From NCBI RefSeq assembly GCF_041146395.1, contig NC_090997.1:38171501-38235500 (forward strand): a stretch of DNA of 64,000 bases, in the 5' to 3' direction. Below, in pieces: positions 12,800 through 26,160 of this stretch. How positions within the stretch are numbered: the first letter of the stretch is position 1; the number at the start of each line of letters is the position of its first letter. Position numbers and translations under genes: made by a program. The stretch comes from Eulemur rufifrons. Taxonomy: Eukaryota > Chordata > Mammalia > Primates > Lemuridae. Under the pieces are notes generated by a model that did not search any database, had not been told where the DNA came from, and saw only the letters and a list, made by a program, of their open reading frames with translations.

Positions 12800-13110
12800 A
12801 TTTATTTTCTATTGTTGCTGTAACAAATGACCACAAACTTCATGGCTTGAAACAACTGAAATGTATTTTCTTACAGTTCTAGAAATCAGTAGACTGAAAT
12901 GAGTCTTACTGGTCTAAAATCAAGGGGTCAAAAATTTGGTTCCTTCTGGAGATCACAGGCAGAAATCTGTTCCTTCCCTCCTCTAGCTTCCTCAATTGTT
13001 AGCATCATGGAGCATCATCGGGAACCAGTAGGAGGGTGGATCTGTAGCAAGGAGAGTGGCATTCACAGTGTGTCTGACCATCCATATCATGGTTATCTTG
13101 TATTATCTAG
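12800..13110 (-). mobile_element. MLT1-type MaLR LTR fragment
   Basis: Plus-strand blocks ttgttgctgtaacaaatgac, catggcttgaaacaactg, ttcttacagttctagaaatc and ctaaaatcaaggggtc are the reverse complement of the 3' part of MLT1 LTRs. Similarity fades after about 13010. It is diverged and truncated, and no target duplication is visible. Confidence 0.8.
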
Positions 13111-15556
13111 TGTGTCCTAGTAAACATAGAGTCAACAATTTTATTTTGGTCAGTTTTTCTCTGTCCCAGTGTCTGATAAAATTATGTGCCCTGCCTTTAT
13201 TATGCTCAATTTCTGATAACCTCCTCCCTGCATTTCTTTTCCTCTTCTGAAACTCCTTCTGTTGTGATCTTCTACCTCTTCCAATGGTAGCTGTCCAAAT
13301 TTTCATCATTCCCTCACATTATTCTCTACTTTTCCCTCACATGCTGTTCTGATCTCCCCCTTCTATGAATGTCTTAACTTTTTGAATCACAATTACATAG
13401 CTTGGCACTACTTGCCAGTTTTGATTTTTGCTTTTTTAAAAATTATATTTCTCAGTTGGATTCTTTCTTCCTACAGCACCAAGCAGAATGCTATACATAC
13501 AAGGGTACACTCAACAAATACTTCTTCAAATTTGATTCAAATTTCTTTTGAGGTTAACTAGAGAAGCATGGAAACTTGTAGAATTCCAGGTCCATAAATT
13601 ATTGTGTTAAAATTGACCAAGTACCCATAACAATAAGTTAAGACCATATGTATGTGAGCTACAAATCATAACATAACAATAATAGTAATGATAGTAATAC
13701 ATATTTAAGAATAAAAATAATTCTGATTTTAATAAGGGAATTTAATAAAGAGGTAATTTGGATATGCTATTATTAGTATCCATCCTTCCATATAGCAGCT
13801 ATAAGCATCACAATTGTTTTATATAAGTCTAAGACCCAAAATTGTGGTTTATGAAAGTAAATTTACTACAGAAGGTAAGACAAGAGGTCCACTTGGCACC
13901 CTAATCTCTATGGTTCAGGAAGGTATCCTCCACTAAGCACTTGACTACATGCTTGATGCTGTCCTTGGAGAAGCAGCCTCTTTCTGGACCACACAGAGAT
14001 CAGGTTACATACTGAACCATGAAATTTAATTGTTCATATATTAATATGCACAAAAGTAGACCTCAGGCTCTCCTGGGCAGGGGTTTCATTTGCTCAGAAT
14101 AATTTTTTTCCATGAAACAGCATCACATATATCTAGAGCCATATAGAAACAACAAACAATAACTACAAAAGGTGATTACTAAACAAACATTATTCAAGTT
14201 TTTTTGGAACCCAAATGAAACATTTTTCCCAAATGACAACAAAATGGTAGTCAACTGCAAATATAGATTTTGTGTTACATCAAAATGAGTTTCATTCTTT
14301 GTTCTAAGTACCTAAAAGCCATTCTAGAGAGAGGTTTTATTCTTGTAGTAAATATAAAAAGAATCATTAATCCCTTCTATGAGCCTTACATATAAATAAT
14401 CTCTATTCTTAACTTTACAACTTTATCTTAGAGGTTTTTCAATAGCACTTAATCTTTCCTAAACTTTGTAATACTCTTTGTGTTCCTTTCTAAAATGTAT
14501 CTACAAAAGCTTGCATAAGTTTTTCTACTTGATATATTTCCCTCAAATTGAATTTGTGTTTAACTCTTTAAATTGCTTTTTACTCATTATCTAATAGATT
14601 TTAAGGAAAGAAATTGAGAATTTTAGCTGTTACAAAAGAGTCTGTTGGATCTTTGATTCTAAAATTAGCCAATTCTGGCACTAGAATACATGAAATGTGA
14701 ACTGATAGAAAATATGTAGATAGTGATATGTGGGGTGGGTGTCTATAAATACCAGTAATTGAGGGGACTATATACGTCAACCAGGGCAAAAATATTTTGA
14801 GACGAAATAGTCACAAAATAGAGGCGCAGAATATAGAAACATAATCTGGGTACTTATCTTAGCTCTCCACTCCATTGTGCACTATCACAAATTAAGACCG
14901 GGAGAACTTTTCAACCTGACCATGTAGAAAGTTGTAAAAATTGAATACATGATCTTTTAAAATATAAATGAAAGACTTTTGTACACAGTATAGTGTATGT
15001 CAAAAAAATTTTATAAGGCATATATTTAAGAAAAAAGGAATTTTAGTGCTAACCAGAAGAAAAGAACATTTCTTAATAAAATCAAAAACCCAGTATCTAA
15101 ACTTATTAGTATGTGTTGTAAATGTAGCTTGCCTAGATTTTTCAAGTTAATTAAAAAGGCAATCTTAAGTGTTTCTTTTCAATAAATTAGCTAATGATTT
15201 ATGTTTTTATATTAACCCCCAAACGACGTCTTGAATATATCCAATTATATTTTTTAATATAATTGTCCAGCCAAATCTTAGTGAAAAGGTAGAAAAAAGA
15301 CAAAAATTCTTCTAAGCCATCTTGCCTGTCTGACTGCTCTACTTGTAAACTTCCAGGGCCACTCATGACAATAGAAGATATATCACAGTCTCTGCCGATA
15401 TTTTAATAAAAGCAGATGAATTTTAAGAATCCAAATCTCCTTCTAGTAAGAACTTTAAAAAGCAAACAAATGTGGACTATTGACTTTCAGATAAGAACTG
15501 CTGAATAAACACATGCATTTATTTTTACTCCATCCTAAAACTTGATTAAAACTTCC
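13111..15556. other. Unassigned AT-rich DNA
   Basis: I recognise no gene, RNA gene or specific repeat family. A pyrimidine-rich patch lies at 13200-13370. All frames are under 70 codons. Confidence 0.45.
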
Positions 15557-15922
15557 GGGAAGTGTCTTTTTTTTTTTTTTTTTTTTTTTTTAGACAGAGT
15601 CTCACTCTGTTTTCCGGGCTAGAGTGCCGTGGCGTCAGCCTAGCCCACAGCAACCTCAAACTCCTAGACTCAAGTGATCCTTCTGCCTCAGCCTCCCGAG
15701 TAGGTGGGACTACAGGCATGCACCACCATGCCTGGCTAATTTTTCTATATATATTTTTAGCTGTCCATATAATTTCTTTATATTTTTGGTAGAGACGGGG
15801 ACTCGCTATTGCTCAGGCTGGTCTCGAATTCCTGAGCTCAAACGATCCACCCACCTCGGCCTCCCAGAGTGCTAGGATTACAGGCGTGACCCACCGCGCC
15901 CGGCCAAGGGAAGTGTCTTTTT
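15557..15922 (-). mobile_element. Alu, minus strand, with 15-bp target duplication
   Basis: The Alu body runs from the T tract (about 15567-15590) to cgcgcccggcc at 15905. It is flanked by perfect copies of gggaagtgtcttttt (from 15557 and at 15908-15922); the left copy merges with the T tract. It is a full-length strepsirrhine-type dimer with the expanded middle linker (reverse: tatatatttttagctgtcc). Confidence 0.95.
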
Positions 15923-16264
15923 AAAAATAAACCCATTATAACAAACAGTGAGAACAAAACAGAGCAGCAATATTTTAGAAGCTAGAAGACAGATCGAGAA
16001 ATGGTAACTAACTGAGCATATTTAGAAAGCTTAATCTTAAACTAGCAGTATAAAAAGTTCAAGAAGCAACCTAATTTAAACATAGATCCCTAAACACCTG
16101 AGGAACTGGCAGGAATAAGGTATTTTTGGAAATGGATTGAAAGTGGCACAAAAAATGTAAGAGTTGGCTAAAATCCTGCTTAAAAAGCAAAAGACTCAGA
16201 TTTCCTTCTTTCTTTCAAAGTTTCTGAGTTACTGTTTCTCTCTTGCATTGGCAGAAGACTATAG

Positions 16265-16985
16265 GTATATTTTTCTGACAGCTTTATTGAAATATAATTC
16301 ACATATCATACAATTCACCCACTTAAAGTATATACAAACTATCACCACAATCAATTTTAACCCCATACCTATTAGCTATCACCCTCCAATCCTCCATCCC
16401 TCCCAGCCCTAGGAAATCATTCATCTATTTTCTGTCTCTATGGATTTATCTAATCTGAACATTTCAGATAAATTGATTGATACAATATGTGCCCTTTTAT
16501 GACTGTCTTTTTTCACTTACCATAATGCTTTTAAGGTTCATTCATGTTGTAGACTGGAGCAGTACTTCATTCCTTTTTATTCCATTGTGTGTATATACTA
16601 CATTTTGTGTACCCATTCTTCCATTAGTGGATATTTAGACATTTGGATTGTTTTCATTTTTTTGCTACTATGAATAATACTGCTATGAACACTTGCATAC
16701 AAGTTCTTTCGTGTGCATATGTTTTCATTTCTCTTGGGCACATACCTAGAAGTAGAATTGTTGGGACACGTGATAATTCTTTGTTTACCCTTTCAAGGAA
16801 CTACAACATTGTTTTCAAAACTGGCTGCAGCATTTTACATTCCCACCAAAACTGTATGAGCTTTCCAATTTCTCTACACACTTACTAGGACTTGTTATCT
16901 TCTGTCTTTCATTATAGCCATCCTAGTAGATAAGAAGTATTATCTTATTGTGGATTATATTTGCATTTTAGAGGGTACATTTTTT
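16265..16985 (-). mobile_element. Old L1 (L1M type) 3' end, minus strand
   Basis: The plus strand begins with the reversed 3' UTR (cagctttattgaaatataattcac, catacaattcaccc) and passes into reversed ORF2 C-terminal sequence (ttattccattgtgtgtatat, tacattcccaccaaaactg, attatagccatcctag, attgtggattatatttgcat). Many substitutions and small indels point to an L1M-age copy. It has no open frame. Confidence 0.85.
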
Positions 16986-17329
16986 GAGATGGTATCCAAA
17001 GTCTCCTACCTCAAAAGATTGTATATATACAGAGCGATTAAGTAAAAGTTAAATATTGAATATGGAAAGCCTCACTCTATTCTCTTTCTGCTCCCAAAAC
17101 TCCCTCAGCTAGATACAGATAATCCAGGCAAGTAAATAAAAACAATCTTTGGGCAATCTGAACAGGGAAATAATCTGATATACAAATGTCAAGCATTTCA
17201 CAAATAAATATCCCACAATAAAGTTAAAAATTGGTAAGCCCACCCTTACTCTTAGAGCTTTCAATCAGTTTTCTCTGGCCCCAACTCTAAGCCAAGGATT
17301 ACCAGACACTTTAAGAAAGCCCTTAAATT

Positions 17330-18800
17330 CAAAACCAGACAGGAAGCAGACAAAACAGGAAGGAAGCAATTTGGATTTAAAAAAATAGAACTAATTAAGG
17401 AGAAAAAAACTTTAAAAATGGTAATAGTAAATCCTAACTGTAATTAATATTTGAAGAGTTAAGTCCTTGCATCCATGAACCAGAACAGGATGCCATATAA
17501 CGAAGCATTCAAAAAACAAAAAATAATACCTCTCATGGTTTACAAAATGAACAGTAGACACAAAAAAACTCAGTGAATGATTTGGAAGGAGTTGAGAAAA
17601 TTTCCTTACTAATATTACAAAAAAAAATAAAAACATGGAAAATAGAAGAGTAAAATAAAATATAGTAGACCTCCAGTAGATTCAATATACGAATAATAGA
17701 TATTTCAGAAAGAGAAAACTGAGAAAATACAGGGAAGGAAATCAATTAAATCTTTTGAGACATTTAAAAGTATATAAAGACATGAGTGTCAAGTTTGAGA
17801 GACTCCACAAAGTACACAGTAGAAGTATAAAAACAGACTTACCCACAGCCGTGCCCTCATGAAATTCAGAACACTGGAAACAATGAGAAGCTCCTTCAAG
17901 TTTATAGGAAAAAAAAATACACAAAGACAGGCTTTATAGGAGAGATCAAGAGGTAGACTTCTAGAGGCAATTTGAAGGTAGTGAAAAGAGTGTAGTAAAC
18001 GTTTAATGATGTTCTCAAATCCTCTTACCCAGAAAGTACTCAAAGAACATTTAAGGTACTTGAAGGGGAAAAAAAACAACTAGTGATGACATCTTCAATA
18101 AAACTAGGTAACAAGGAACCCTCATGAACATTCAGGCGGGGCCAAAATGCCAGCACAGCACAGCTTCTGTGGCACCAACAGCTATACAGTGTTAATGTTA
18201 AAGAGAAAAGTATAGAAGGATATTATGAGCCACAGAACTCAATAGCCACCAATGAATACTCACCCTCATAAAAAGAGGACCCCACAACTCTCAAAGGAAC
18301 ATGAGTATATTTGAGAGCAACCGATGAAATTTGAAGAAATCTTCCTAGGCTCCAAATTAGAGGTTTGTGCACAAAGACTCCAGGACACCACTAAGGAAGC
18401 AACAAGAAATTGACATGGTGCAGAAGTGGCCAAACCACTGTTGGAATGGAAAAAAAAAAAACAAAAACCCAATAATCCTTCTTTTCAGAAGGAAAGATCC
18501 ACTCTGAAGTAAAACTGTGAGGAACACAAATCACTTTAGGAAGGGTGAGAACAGTGGGGATCTGAGGTAGAGGTAAAGCTCAGATACCGACCGGCAGAGG
18601 AAACTGGCAGAGCAGAGAGTACCATAACTACAAAGGAGAATGTTCAACAAGGAGACCACGTCTCAAAAAGCAAGGGTGATAGAGCTCTGGACAATAGAGA
18701 CAGAGGCAGGAAACCTACCCAAATTAGACAGACTAAGCTCTGAGAGATGGGGCCAAAATGGATAGATAGATAAATAGATAGATGACAGATAAAATAGATA
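17330..18800 (+). mobile_element. HAL1/L1M ORF1-like block
   Basis: Sense-strand stretches resemble the ORF1 part of old L1M/HAL1 elements: ctccagtagattcaatatacgaataatag followed by ttcagaaagagaaaactgagaaaata (about 17660-17740), then catgaaattcagaacactgg (about 17858-17877). ORF2 sequence does not follow, which favours HAL1 (a half-L1 with ORF1 only), but I cannot separate it from a truncated L1ME. The block is full of stops. Confidence 0.55.
18758..18799. repeat. (GATA)n-type microsatellite
   Basis: Units gata/taga repeat with a few interruptions (gatagatagataaatagatag, then gacagataaaatagata). Confidence 0.85.
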
Positions 18801-19379
18801 AGCTTTTGAGCTATAACGTGGAAAAACTATCTTAGCCCCTGCATGCCTCCCATAATACAGAAACCTGCTTATAATAATCCAGGAACTCCTATGTCATCTA
18901 AACTTGTGAAACAAATAAGATCACAATCAAATCTCATATAAAGATATTGTAAAAATAAATATGAAAATAATCCAAATGATGTTCCAGCAGATAATGAACA
19001 CACACTAAGAAAAAATAAGACTTCAAAGAAAATGAAACTACCATATTTTTTCAAAAGGGATAAAAATTAAGAATATTATCAAAAGTCTGAAAAAACAGTA
19101 TAAATCAAAATTAGAAAATCTCAGATAAAATAACTAGTTAACAGAAGGCTATAACATTTTGAAAATCTACAAGAACTCATGAATAAAAAAGACAATTTAA
19201 AAAATTGAAAATAAGTACATTTGAAGAAACACAAGAATATATAGATATAAAGCACTGTAAGGGAAATAGAGGAAAGAAGAGGGAAAAGAAAAATAAGGAG
19301 ATAAAAATAAAGATAAAAAGGAGTTTCAAGAAAGTGAAAGACGCAAAAGACATGCAAAGAAAGTTCAACTCATGAAAAA
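18801..19379. other. A-rich old repeat, probably L1/HAL1-derived
   Basis: Strongly A-rich plus strand (agaaaaaataagacttcaaagaaaatg and similar), as in L1 sense strands, but no diagnostic block is clear enough to name. No open frame is supported. Confidence 0.35.
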
Positions 19380-19535
19380 AGAAAAACAAAGCTGGCTCAG
19401 CAGCACACACCTATAGTCCCAGCTACTCAGGAGGCTGAGGAGGGAGGATCACTTGAGCTCAGAAGTTTAAGGCCAACCTGGGCAACATAGTGAGAATGTC
19501 TCTAAAATAAATAAATAAAATAGAAGAAAAACAAA
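19380..19535 (+). mobile_element. Free left Alu monomer (FLAM-like)
   Basis: The body at 19391-19524 is a single 7SL-derived left arm: tatagtcccagctactcagg, ggaggatcacttgagctcag, gccaacctgggcaacatag, then an A-rich tail. It lacks the second arm. An 11-base direct repeat agaaaaacaaa flanks it (19380-19390 and 19525-19535). It fits the FLAM class, which predates dimeric Alus. Confidence 0.85.
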
Positions 19536-19759
19536 ATAATTGAACAAAACAAAAATTTTAAGTACAATACAAAGAATTTTTTCTGGAATAAAACCACTTG
19601 TATCTACATATTGAATAGGCACACTAAGTACTTGGAAAATAAGACACACAGCAGTCAACCCCAACCGATACATAGGAAGGTTACTATTGGACTTCAAAGA
19701 TATGGAGGAAAATACAGGCACATCCAGACAAAAACACTAAGTTGCCATTAAGAAAAAAA

Positions 19760-20159
19760 AATATGTTAGACTGGTGCCCCATGACAGCAGGGGTTTTTAA
19801 ACCACAAAAAGTAGAGTTTATTTTCAAATCTGCCCCAATCTCATGGCTTCTCTCTCCCAGGCCCCAGCCCAAACACTTTCCTCAGAGTTCAAGGCAGGTC
19901 ATCAAAATCTCCTCTATCTTTAACCTCTTTTCTGAAAGTTCCCTCTACTTCATTGCTCTAGTAGAAACTTAACAATTTCCTGGTACCTCTGATTCTCCCC
20001 AATCTCTCTTGTGGAGTCTGTTTTCTCTCCTATTCCTTTCTGCAGTAGCAATGAGTGTCCTCCTTACTCCTCGTTACTGCTTCCAGACCATTAAATTTCT
20101 CTCCTACAATACTTCCAGGCTACTTTGAAGCTCATTCCTTCAGGTTATATATACCATCA
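19760..20159. other. Pyrimidine-rich unassigned repeat-like DNA
   Basis: C/T-rich text of the same character continues on the other side of the MLT1 LTR at 20160-20627, so the two parts are probably one older unit split by the LTR. I cannot name it. Confidence 0.4.
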
Positions 20160-20627
20160 TGTGGTGAACTTAATATTGCCCCTCAAGATATTCAGGGCCT
20201 AATCCCTAGAACCTGTGAATAGTACCTTAGATGGCAAGGACTTTGCAGTTGTGATTAAGTTAAAGGCTCTTGAGATTGGGAAGAGTACACTGAATCATTC
20301 AGGTCAGGCAGACCCTAGTGTACTCACATAGTCTTTATAAACAGAAGTCAGAGAGATATTTGACAAAAGGAGGTGGCGTAATAACAGAAGCAGAGATTTG
20401 AGTGAACCTATGCTTCAGAGAAGGAAGAAGAGGCTACCAGCCAAGGAATAGAGGAAGCCACTAAAAGCTGAAACACACACACACACAAAATAGATCTCCC
20501 CTCCTCAGAGCTGCCAGAAGGAACCATCCCTGCTAACATCTTGACATTAGTCCAGTGAAAGAGATTTGGGAATTCTGACTTCCAGAACTGTAATAATTTT
20601 TTACAGCAGCAATAGGAAACTAATACA
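20160..20627 (+). mobile_element. MLT1-type MaLR solo LTR, sense
   Basis: It starts tgtggtgaacttaatattgcc and ends acagcagcaataggaaac then taataca. Inner blocks follow MLT1: tcagggcctaatccctagaac, aaggactttgcagttgtgatt, ggctaccagccaaggaatag, acttccagaactgtaat. An (AC)n run sits at about 20472-20487. No convincing 5-bp target duplication survives. Confidence 0.88.
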
Positions 20628-21500
20628 TTCCTCTTAGATGCAGTCATCTACAGACATTCAGGCCACCCAATTTCACCTCATTCCTGGAAGATTATAGTAC
20701 CTGGCTTAATATCTTATCCACTGACACTATGCTTGTGATGATTTTTATGATTTCAGTGTCCAAGATATTTCCAAATTTGGCCTCTTAATTCATTGTCTTC
20801 CTGACCCTCATTAATCCAGCCCTCTATACCATCTCAGTAAATAGTTCACAGAGTCATCCTTGTCATTAACAGTAACTGGGTCTCTCCCACCATTCTCAAT
20901 TTCTAGGATCGCATTCACTGTCCGTTGCCTTCTGTCTTTCCATCTCATCACTTATACCCCTCCTCAACAAACTTTTGACCCACCAGAACTTCCAACGCAT
21001 TAATTAACCCTGCCTTTCTTTCACTGCCTTCATTTATCTCATGTCCTCCATTCTTCCTCACTTGGCTGAGACTCCAAGGCCATTCATTACAATCAATCTC
21101 CCATATATACTCTCAAGCCCCTTACCACATTCTCTCTCCACCATACTCTCTTGGGAAAATCTCTGACCTGGTTATGTCAAATCTCTGTCCAGTCTGCAGT
21201 CTGTACTGATGTATGAGCAACTGAATAAGGCTGAAGAACAGATATAAAATTTTGCTGACTACTCTCAATTTAAATTCATAACCACTATCCCCAAATTAGC
21301 CTTTAGTATTGGCTGGAATTCTGATCGTATTTCATTTACTTTCAGCATTCATTTTCCTATATGTCTATTTCAATATACTAAAATGAAAATTCCATGAGGG
21401 CAGGAGTTTTGTCTGTTTTGATAGCATTTTGTTAAGAAATTAAAATAGTTACTGTTACATAATAGGCACAATAATAATTTGTTGAATTAATAAATTAATT
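20628..21500 (+). other. Pyrimidine-rich old DNA ending in an L2-like 3' part
   Basis: About 21370-21500 reads like a degraded L2 3' end (aaattccatgagggcaggag, ttgtctgttttgatagca, ataataggcac, then aatttgttgaatt). The preceding 700 bases are pyrimidine-rich without a sure assignment. Confidence 0.45.
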
Positions 21501-21639
21501 TTTACGTCTTTCTTTTCCAACTCCAACAGTTCCCCTACCTTCCTATTTCTTAGATGATTATTTTGCTTATTTCACCAAAAAAAAAATTAATGAGAAAAAG
21601 AAGGTCCACATAAATATAATTCAAATTGTTTTTTATAAA

Positions 21640-22765
21640 CCATTTTTTACAAAGGTGCAGACACAATTTGATGAAGAAAGGTGAATCTTTTAAACAAATG
21701 CTGCTAGAAAAATTGGAAGAGTATATGCAAAGAACAAAAAGAAAAAAAACCATCAACTTACACCTCCCACCTTAAAAAAATTTAAAACAAAATGGATCAT
21801 GAAACTACAAAACCTCTGGAAGAAAATGTAAGAGAAAAGCATGTTAACATTGGGTTAGGCAAAGATTTCTTAGATACAGCATCAAAAGTTTCCATGAAGA
21901 AAAATAAATCAATAAATTGGACTTTATCAAACTTTTGTTTTATAAATTTCTGTTAAACAAATGCAAAGACAAGACACAGACTGCAAGAAAGTATTTTCAA
22001 ATCACATTCCTAACAAAGGACTTTTGTCCAGAATATATAAAGAATTTTCAAAACTTAGTAAGAAAAGAAATAACATATTTTTTAATGAGCAAAAAAAGCT
22101 AAACAGATACTTTACCAAATAAGATACAAAGATGGCAAATAAGCATACAAAAAATGCTTAGCATCTTTAGCCATTAGGGAAATACAAATTAAAATGCAAT
22201 GAAAAAATCACTGTATAACTATTAGAATGACTAAAAAAATGTTGACAATACCAAGTGATAATGAGGACATGGAGCAACTGAAATGCTTATACATTGTTTG
22301 TTTTACTTTGGGAAATAATTTTATAGTTTCTCATTAAGTTAAACACACATATACCATACAGCCCAGAAATTCCACTGCTAAGTATTTATCCAAAAGAAAT
22401 GAAAACTTATGAACACACAAAAATCTGTATATGCCTGTTTATAGCAACTTTATTTGTAATAGATAGGTGGAACACCCTAGATGTCCTTCAGCTGGTGAAT
22501 GAACAAGCAATCTGTGGTACATTCATACAGTGGAATACTACTCAGCAATAAAAAGGAACAAAATACATACAACAACATGAATGAATCTCCCATGCATTTT
22601 TCTAAGTGTAAAAAGTTGCACCCAAAAGGCTAAATACTGTATGATTCCATTTGTGTTACATCTTGGAAAAGAAAAAACTGTGGGAATGGAGAACAGATTG
22701 GTGGCTGCTAGGGGTTGGAAGTGGGATGGGGTGACTACAAAAAGGCAGTACAAGAGAATTTTTTT
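21640..22765 (+). mobile_element. Old L1 (L1M type), 3' half, sense
   Basis: Degraded ORF2 C-terminal and 3' UTR blocks appear in order: ttgggttaggcaaagatttc, gaccttt-like cggacttttgtccagaatatataa, ttagggaaatacaaattaaaatg, attccactgctaagtattt, cagtggaatactactcagca, tgtatgattccatttgtg, ggtggctgctaggggttg. Many indels; no usable frame. Confidence 0.85.
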
Positions 22766-22869
22766 TAATATAGTCAAATATTTCAACTATTTCCTTTTAT
22801 CTATTCTGCATTTCATATATCAATTAATAGGCTTCCCCCACATCAAACCACATTCATTTATTTGTCCAC

Positions 22870-23830
22870 TTATGCATAAATTTAATAGGAGTTCATTGAG
22901 CCTACTCTGTGCCAGGCACTATGCTCAGTGTTAGGTATATATAGTAGTAAATAAGATAGAATGGGATCATGACTTCACTGAGAGTTCAGAATCTTCCAAG
23001 GAAACAAAAATTGAATAGAGACCTGCTATAAAAAGATGCTACCTGTAGTGCTGCGAAAATGACAGACTGCTATGGATAGTCACAGTAGTAACATCCAACC
23101 TAATCCAGGAAGGTCAAGAAACATTTGCTGTAGGCACTGATGTTTAAGCTAACAAATGAATATGGATGATGAGCTATATATTTATGGCTTTGCTTAAAAT
23201 TTAAATATATAAAAGTATAATTCAGACTGTGTCACTGCTCTGCTTAAATCTTTATTGGCTCCCCAATTCACTCATAGTAAATGCTAAAGTCCTTACTCCA
23301 CCAGAAATTATTTTATAACCATATTTATTAGCATTTGTAGTTTTAACTTTATTATTAAAAAGCATATGTACTATTAAATAGAGAGTCACCTATAATCACT
23401 ACTTCCATTTCTCTTATTCTGTTTTAAATCTTACCGATCAGGCAGTCATTCCCACAATATCACTGACGTGGCATGCTTCCATTTTGTCGAATCTAAAAGT
23501 CAGTTTTCAGTACGCACCTTACCCAATCTACAGCAGCATTGACACTGTTGGTCACAGCCTCCTTCAAACACTTTCTTCAGTTGGCTTCCAGGACAATCAC
23601 TCTGTTCCCAACCCCCCAACCCCACCCCCACCCCCAGCTCCCTGGTCACTGATTCCCAGTGTACTGGCTTCTCCATTTGTTTATTTATTCATCAAATATT
23701 TATGAGCCTTCCCTGAGTACCAGACACTCTTCTAGGTGTTGGAAAAACACCAATAAACAAAATGGACAAAAATTTCTGATTTTAGGGAGTTTATAGTTCA
23801 CATAACATTAGTTTTCAGATGAAAAGGAAA
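22870..23830. repeat. L2 fragments in both orientations
   Basis: A minus-strand L2 3' piece lies at about 22885-23170 (gagcctactctgtgccaggc). A sense piece is at about 23240-23320 (actgctctgcttaaatc, attggctccccaattcactc). Another minus-strand 3' piece is at about 23665-23830 (atttattcatcaaatattta, agacactcttctaggtgttgg). All are diverged. The CCCCA-rich patch at 23610-23640 is low complexity. Confidence 0.6.
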
Positions 23831-24232
23831 AAAGCAAAATAAGTTAATGCCAAAACAAGTGGGTATTTTAAGGATATCCCTGTGAAAACTTTTAGGTGGT
23901 GCTGGCTTTTGTTTATGAACACGGCTAACACTTAAAATGTTGGACAGGAAAGATGACCCTAGTTAACTGACCCCCTGCCTCTAACACTGTGTAAAACTTT
24001 TTTAAACCTAAAATAATACACACCAAAGTATTTGTAGATGATAAAATTTTGAGAGCTTATTTTGAGCTGGTCTCTGAGAAAAGAGTTTTCACTGACACTC
24101 ATTTTATCTTTTTACATATTTTTCAATTTAAATGTGCTCTTCCTCATTTGAACAGAAATAAACAATCTGAAATTAAAGAAATTAACTCATCTCCTAAGGG
24201 TGATTCAAGGGGTAAGGGATAAGTAGGTTATC

Positions 24233-24614
<382 letters not shown>

Positions 24615-24727
24615 AGCTCACATCTGAGCCTTTTCTTCAAGTACCACATTGCTTGGGCTCTTCTCATGTAGTCAGTTTGGCATCCAAGACACCTATGGAC
24701 AGTGTCCTTTTCTAACTGTACCCTGGG

Positions 24728-25740
24728 TTCATGTATTCATTCAACACATATTTATTGAGTAGTTACTACGTGTCAAGCAGCATTTCAGGTGCTTGGGATT
24801 GAGCAATGAACAACACAGCAAAAAATTCTTATCCTCATGAAGCCTACATTCTAGCAAGAGCTGACAGAAACAATAAAAACAATTAATATATCAGTTATGT
24901 TGTATGTTAAAAGTGTTAAATACTATAATTCAAAAATGTAGAGCCAAGTAGTGGGTGAATATTTCCAGGAGTGGGAAGAAGAAAGATTGTAATAGTAAAT
25001 AGACGGATTTCTGAGGTAGGAAAGGTTTCTTTGGAAAGGTGGTATTGAGTAAAAACTTGAAGGAAGTAAGAGAGTTAATATTAAAAGAGTTTTCCAGATA
25101 AAGTGAATAGCCAACCAGCACGAAGGCCCAGGGGCAGAAGCTGTCAAGGGAAGGAAAGTAGCTCCAGGCAAGGAGGCCAGTGGAGCTGTAACTAATAGAG
25201 TGGAGAGGAAAGTCCTAGGAAATGAGTAAAGATGTGGACGTTTACTGTAAGTGAAGTGGAGAGCCAGTAAGGATTTAAGCAAAGAGGTGACACAATTTGA
25301 ATTATATTTTTATATAATCGCCCTGGCTACTGTATTGAAAATAGACTGAAGGGATAACAATAGAAGTAGAGAGATTAGTTATGAGGCTATTGTTATAAAC
25401 TGGGTGAAAGAGAGAGGTATCTTAGGCAGTGGGAGTAGTGAGAAGGGATGAACAGTCTAGTTTTCCTAATGGGTTGTAGGAAGATGAGCAACAGAAAGAG
25501 TTAAGGTGACCCCAAGGTCCTCTATGAGCAACTGGAAAATTGAGTTCCCATCAACTGATAAGGAAGAATAAAAAAAGCTCAGGCTTAGGAATAAGATAAA
25601 GAGCTCAGTTTTGGTCATATTACATTAAAAATGTCCATTCAACATCGAAGTTGCAGTTGCAGTTGGCTTTATGAGTCTGCAGTTCACTAGAGAGGCCTGG
25701 ACATTAGCACGTAGAAAGTATTTAAAGCTACCATGGGATA
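24728..25740 (-). repeat. Long L2 fragment, minus strand
   Basis: The plus strand starts with the reversed L2 3' end (attcattcaacacatattta, ttgagtagttactacgtg, gaagcctacattctagc) and continues through blocks typical of reversed L2 (aaaacttgaaggaagtaag, gaaggcccaggggcag, caaggaggccagtggagctg, gcaaagaggtgacacaattt, gccctggctactgtattg). About 1 kb without a frame. Confidence 0.7.
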
Positions 25741-25744
25741 ACCA

Positions 25745-26120
25745 AGGAGGTGTATATGCATAATCTTACTTATATGTGAAATCTAAAAAGTTGGACTCAT
25801 AGAAGTAGAGAGTAGAATGGTGGTTGCCAAAGACTGAGGGCAGGGGGTGGGGAAATGTTAGTCAGAAGATACAAATTTCAGACAGGAGGAATAGATTTAA
25901 GAGATGTACCGTAGAACATGGTAACTGTAGTTACTAGCAATGTTGCTGTCTTGAAAATTGCTGAGAGTAGATTTTAAGTGTCCTCACCACAAAACAATTC
26001 ATAAGCATGTGAAGCAATACGTGTTAATTAACTTGATTTAGCCATTTCACAATATATACATATTTCAAAACATCATGTTGTACACCATAAATGTATACAA
26101 CTTTTATTTGTCAATTTAAG
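25745..26120 (+). mobile_element. L1 3' end (L1MA/L1MB type), sense
   Basis: Blocks include tagaagtagagagtagaatgg, tggttgccaaagactgaggg, acatggtaactgtagttact and catgttgtacaccataaatg; the last is a hallmark of the L1M 3' UTR tail. It is 5' truncated. Confidence 0.85.
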
Positions 26121-26160
26121 GAAGAAAGGAAGGAAGGAAAGGAGGGAGGCAGGGAGGGCA
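26121..26160. repeat. (GAAG/GGAG)n microsatellite
   Basis: Purine-only repeat aagaaaggaaggaaggaaag then gagggagg units, grown from the A tail of the L1 just upstream. Confidence 0.85.
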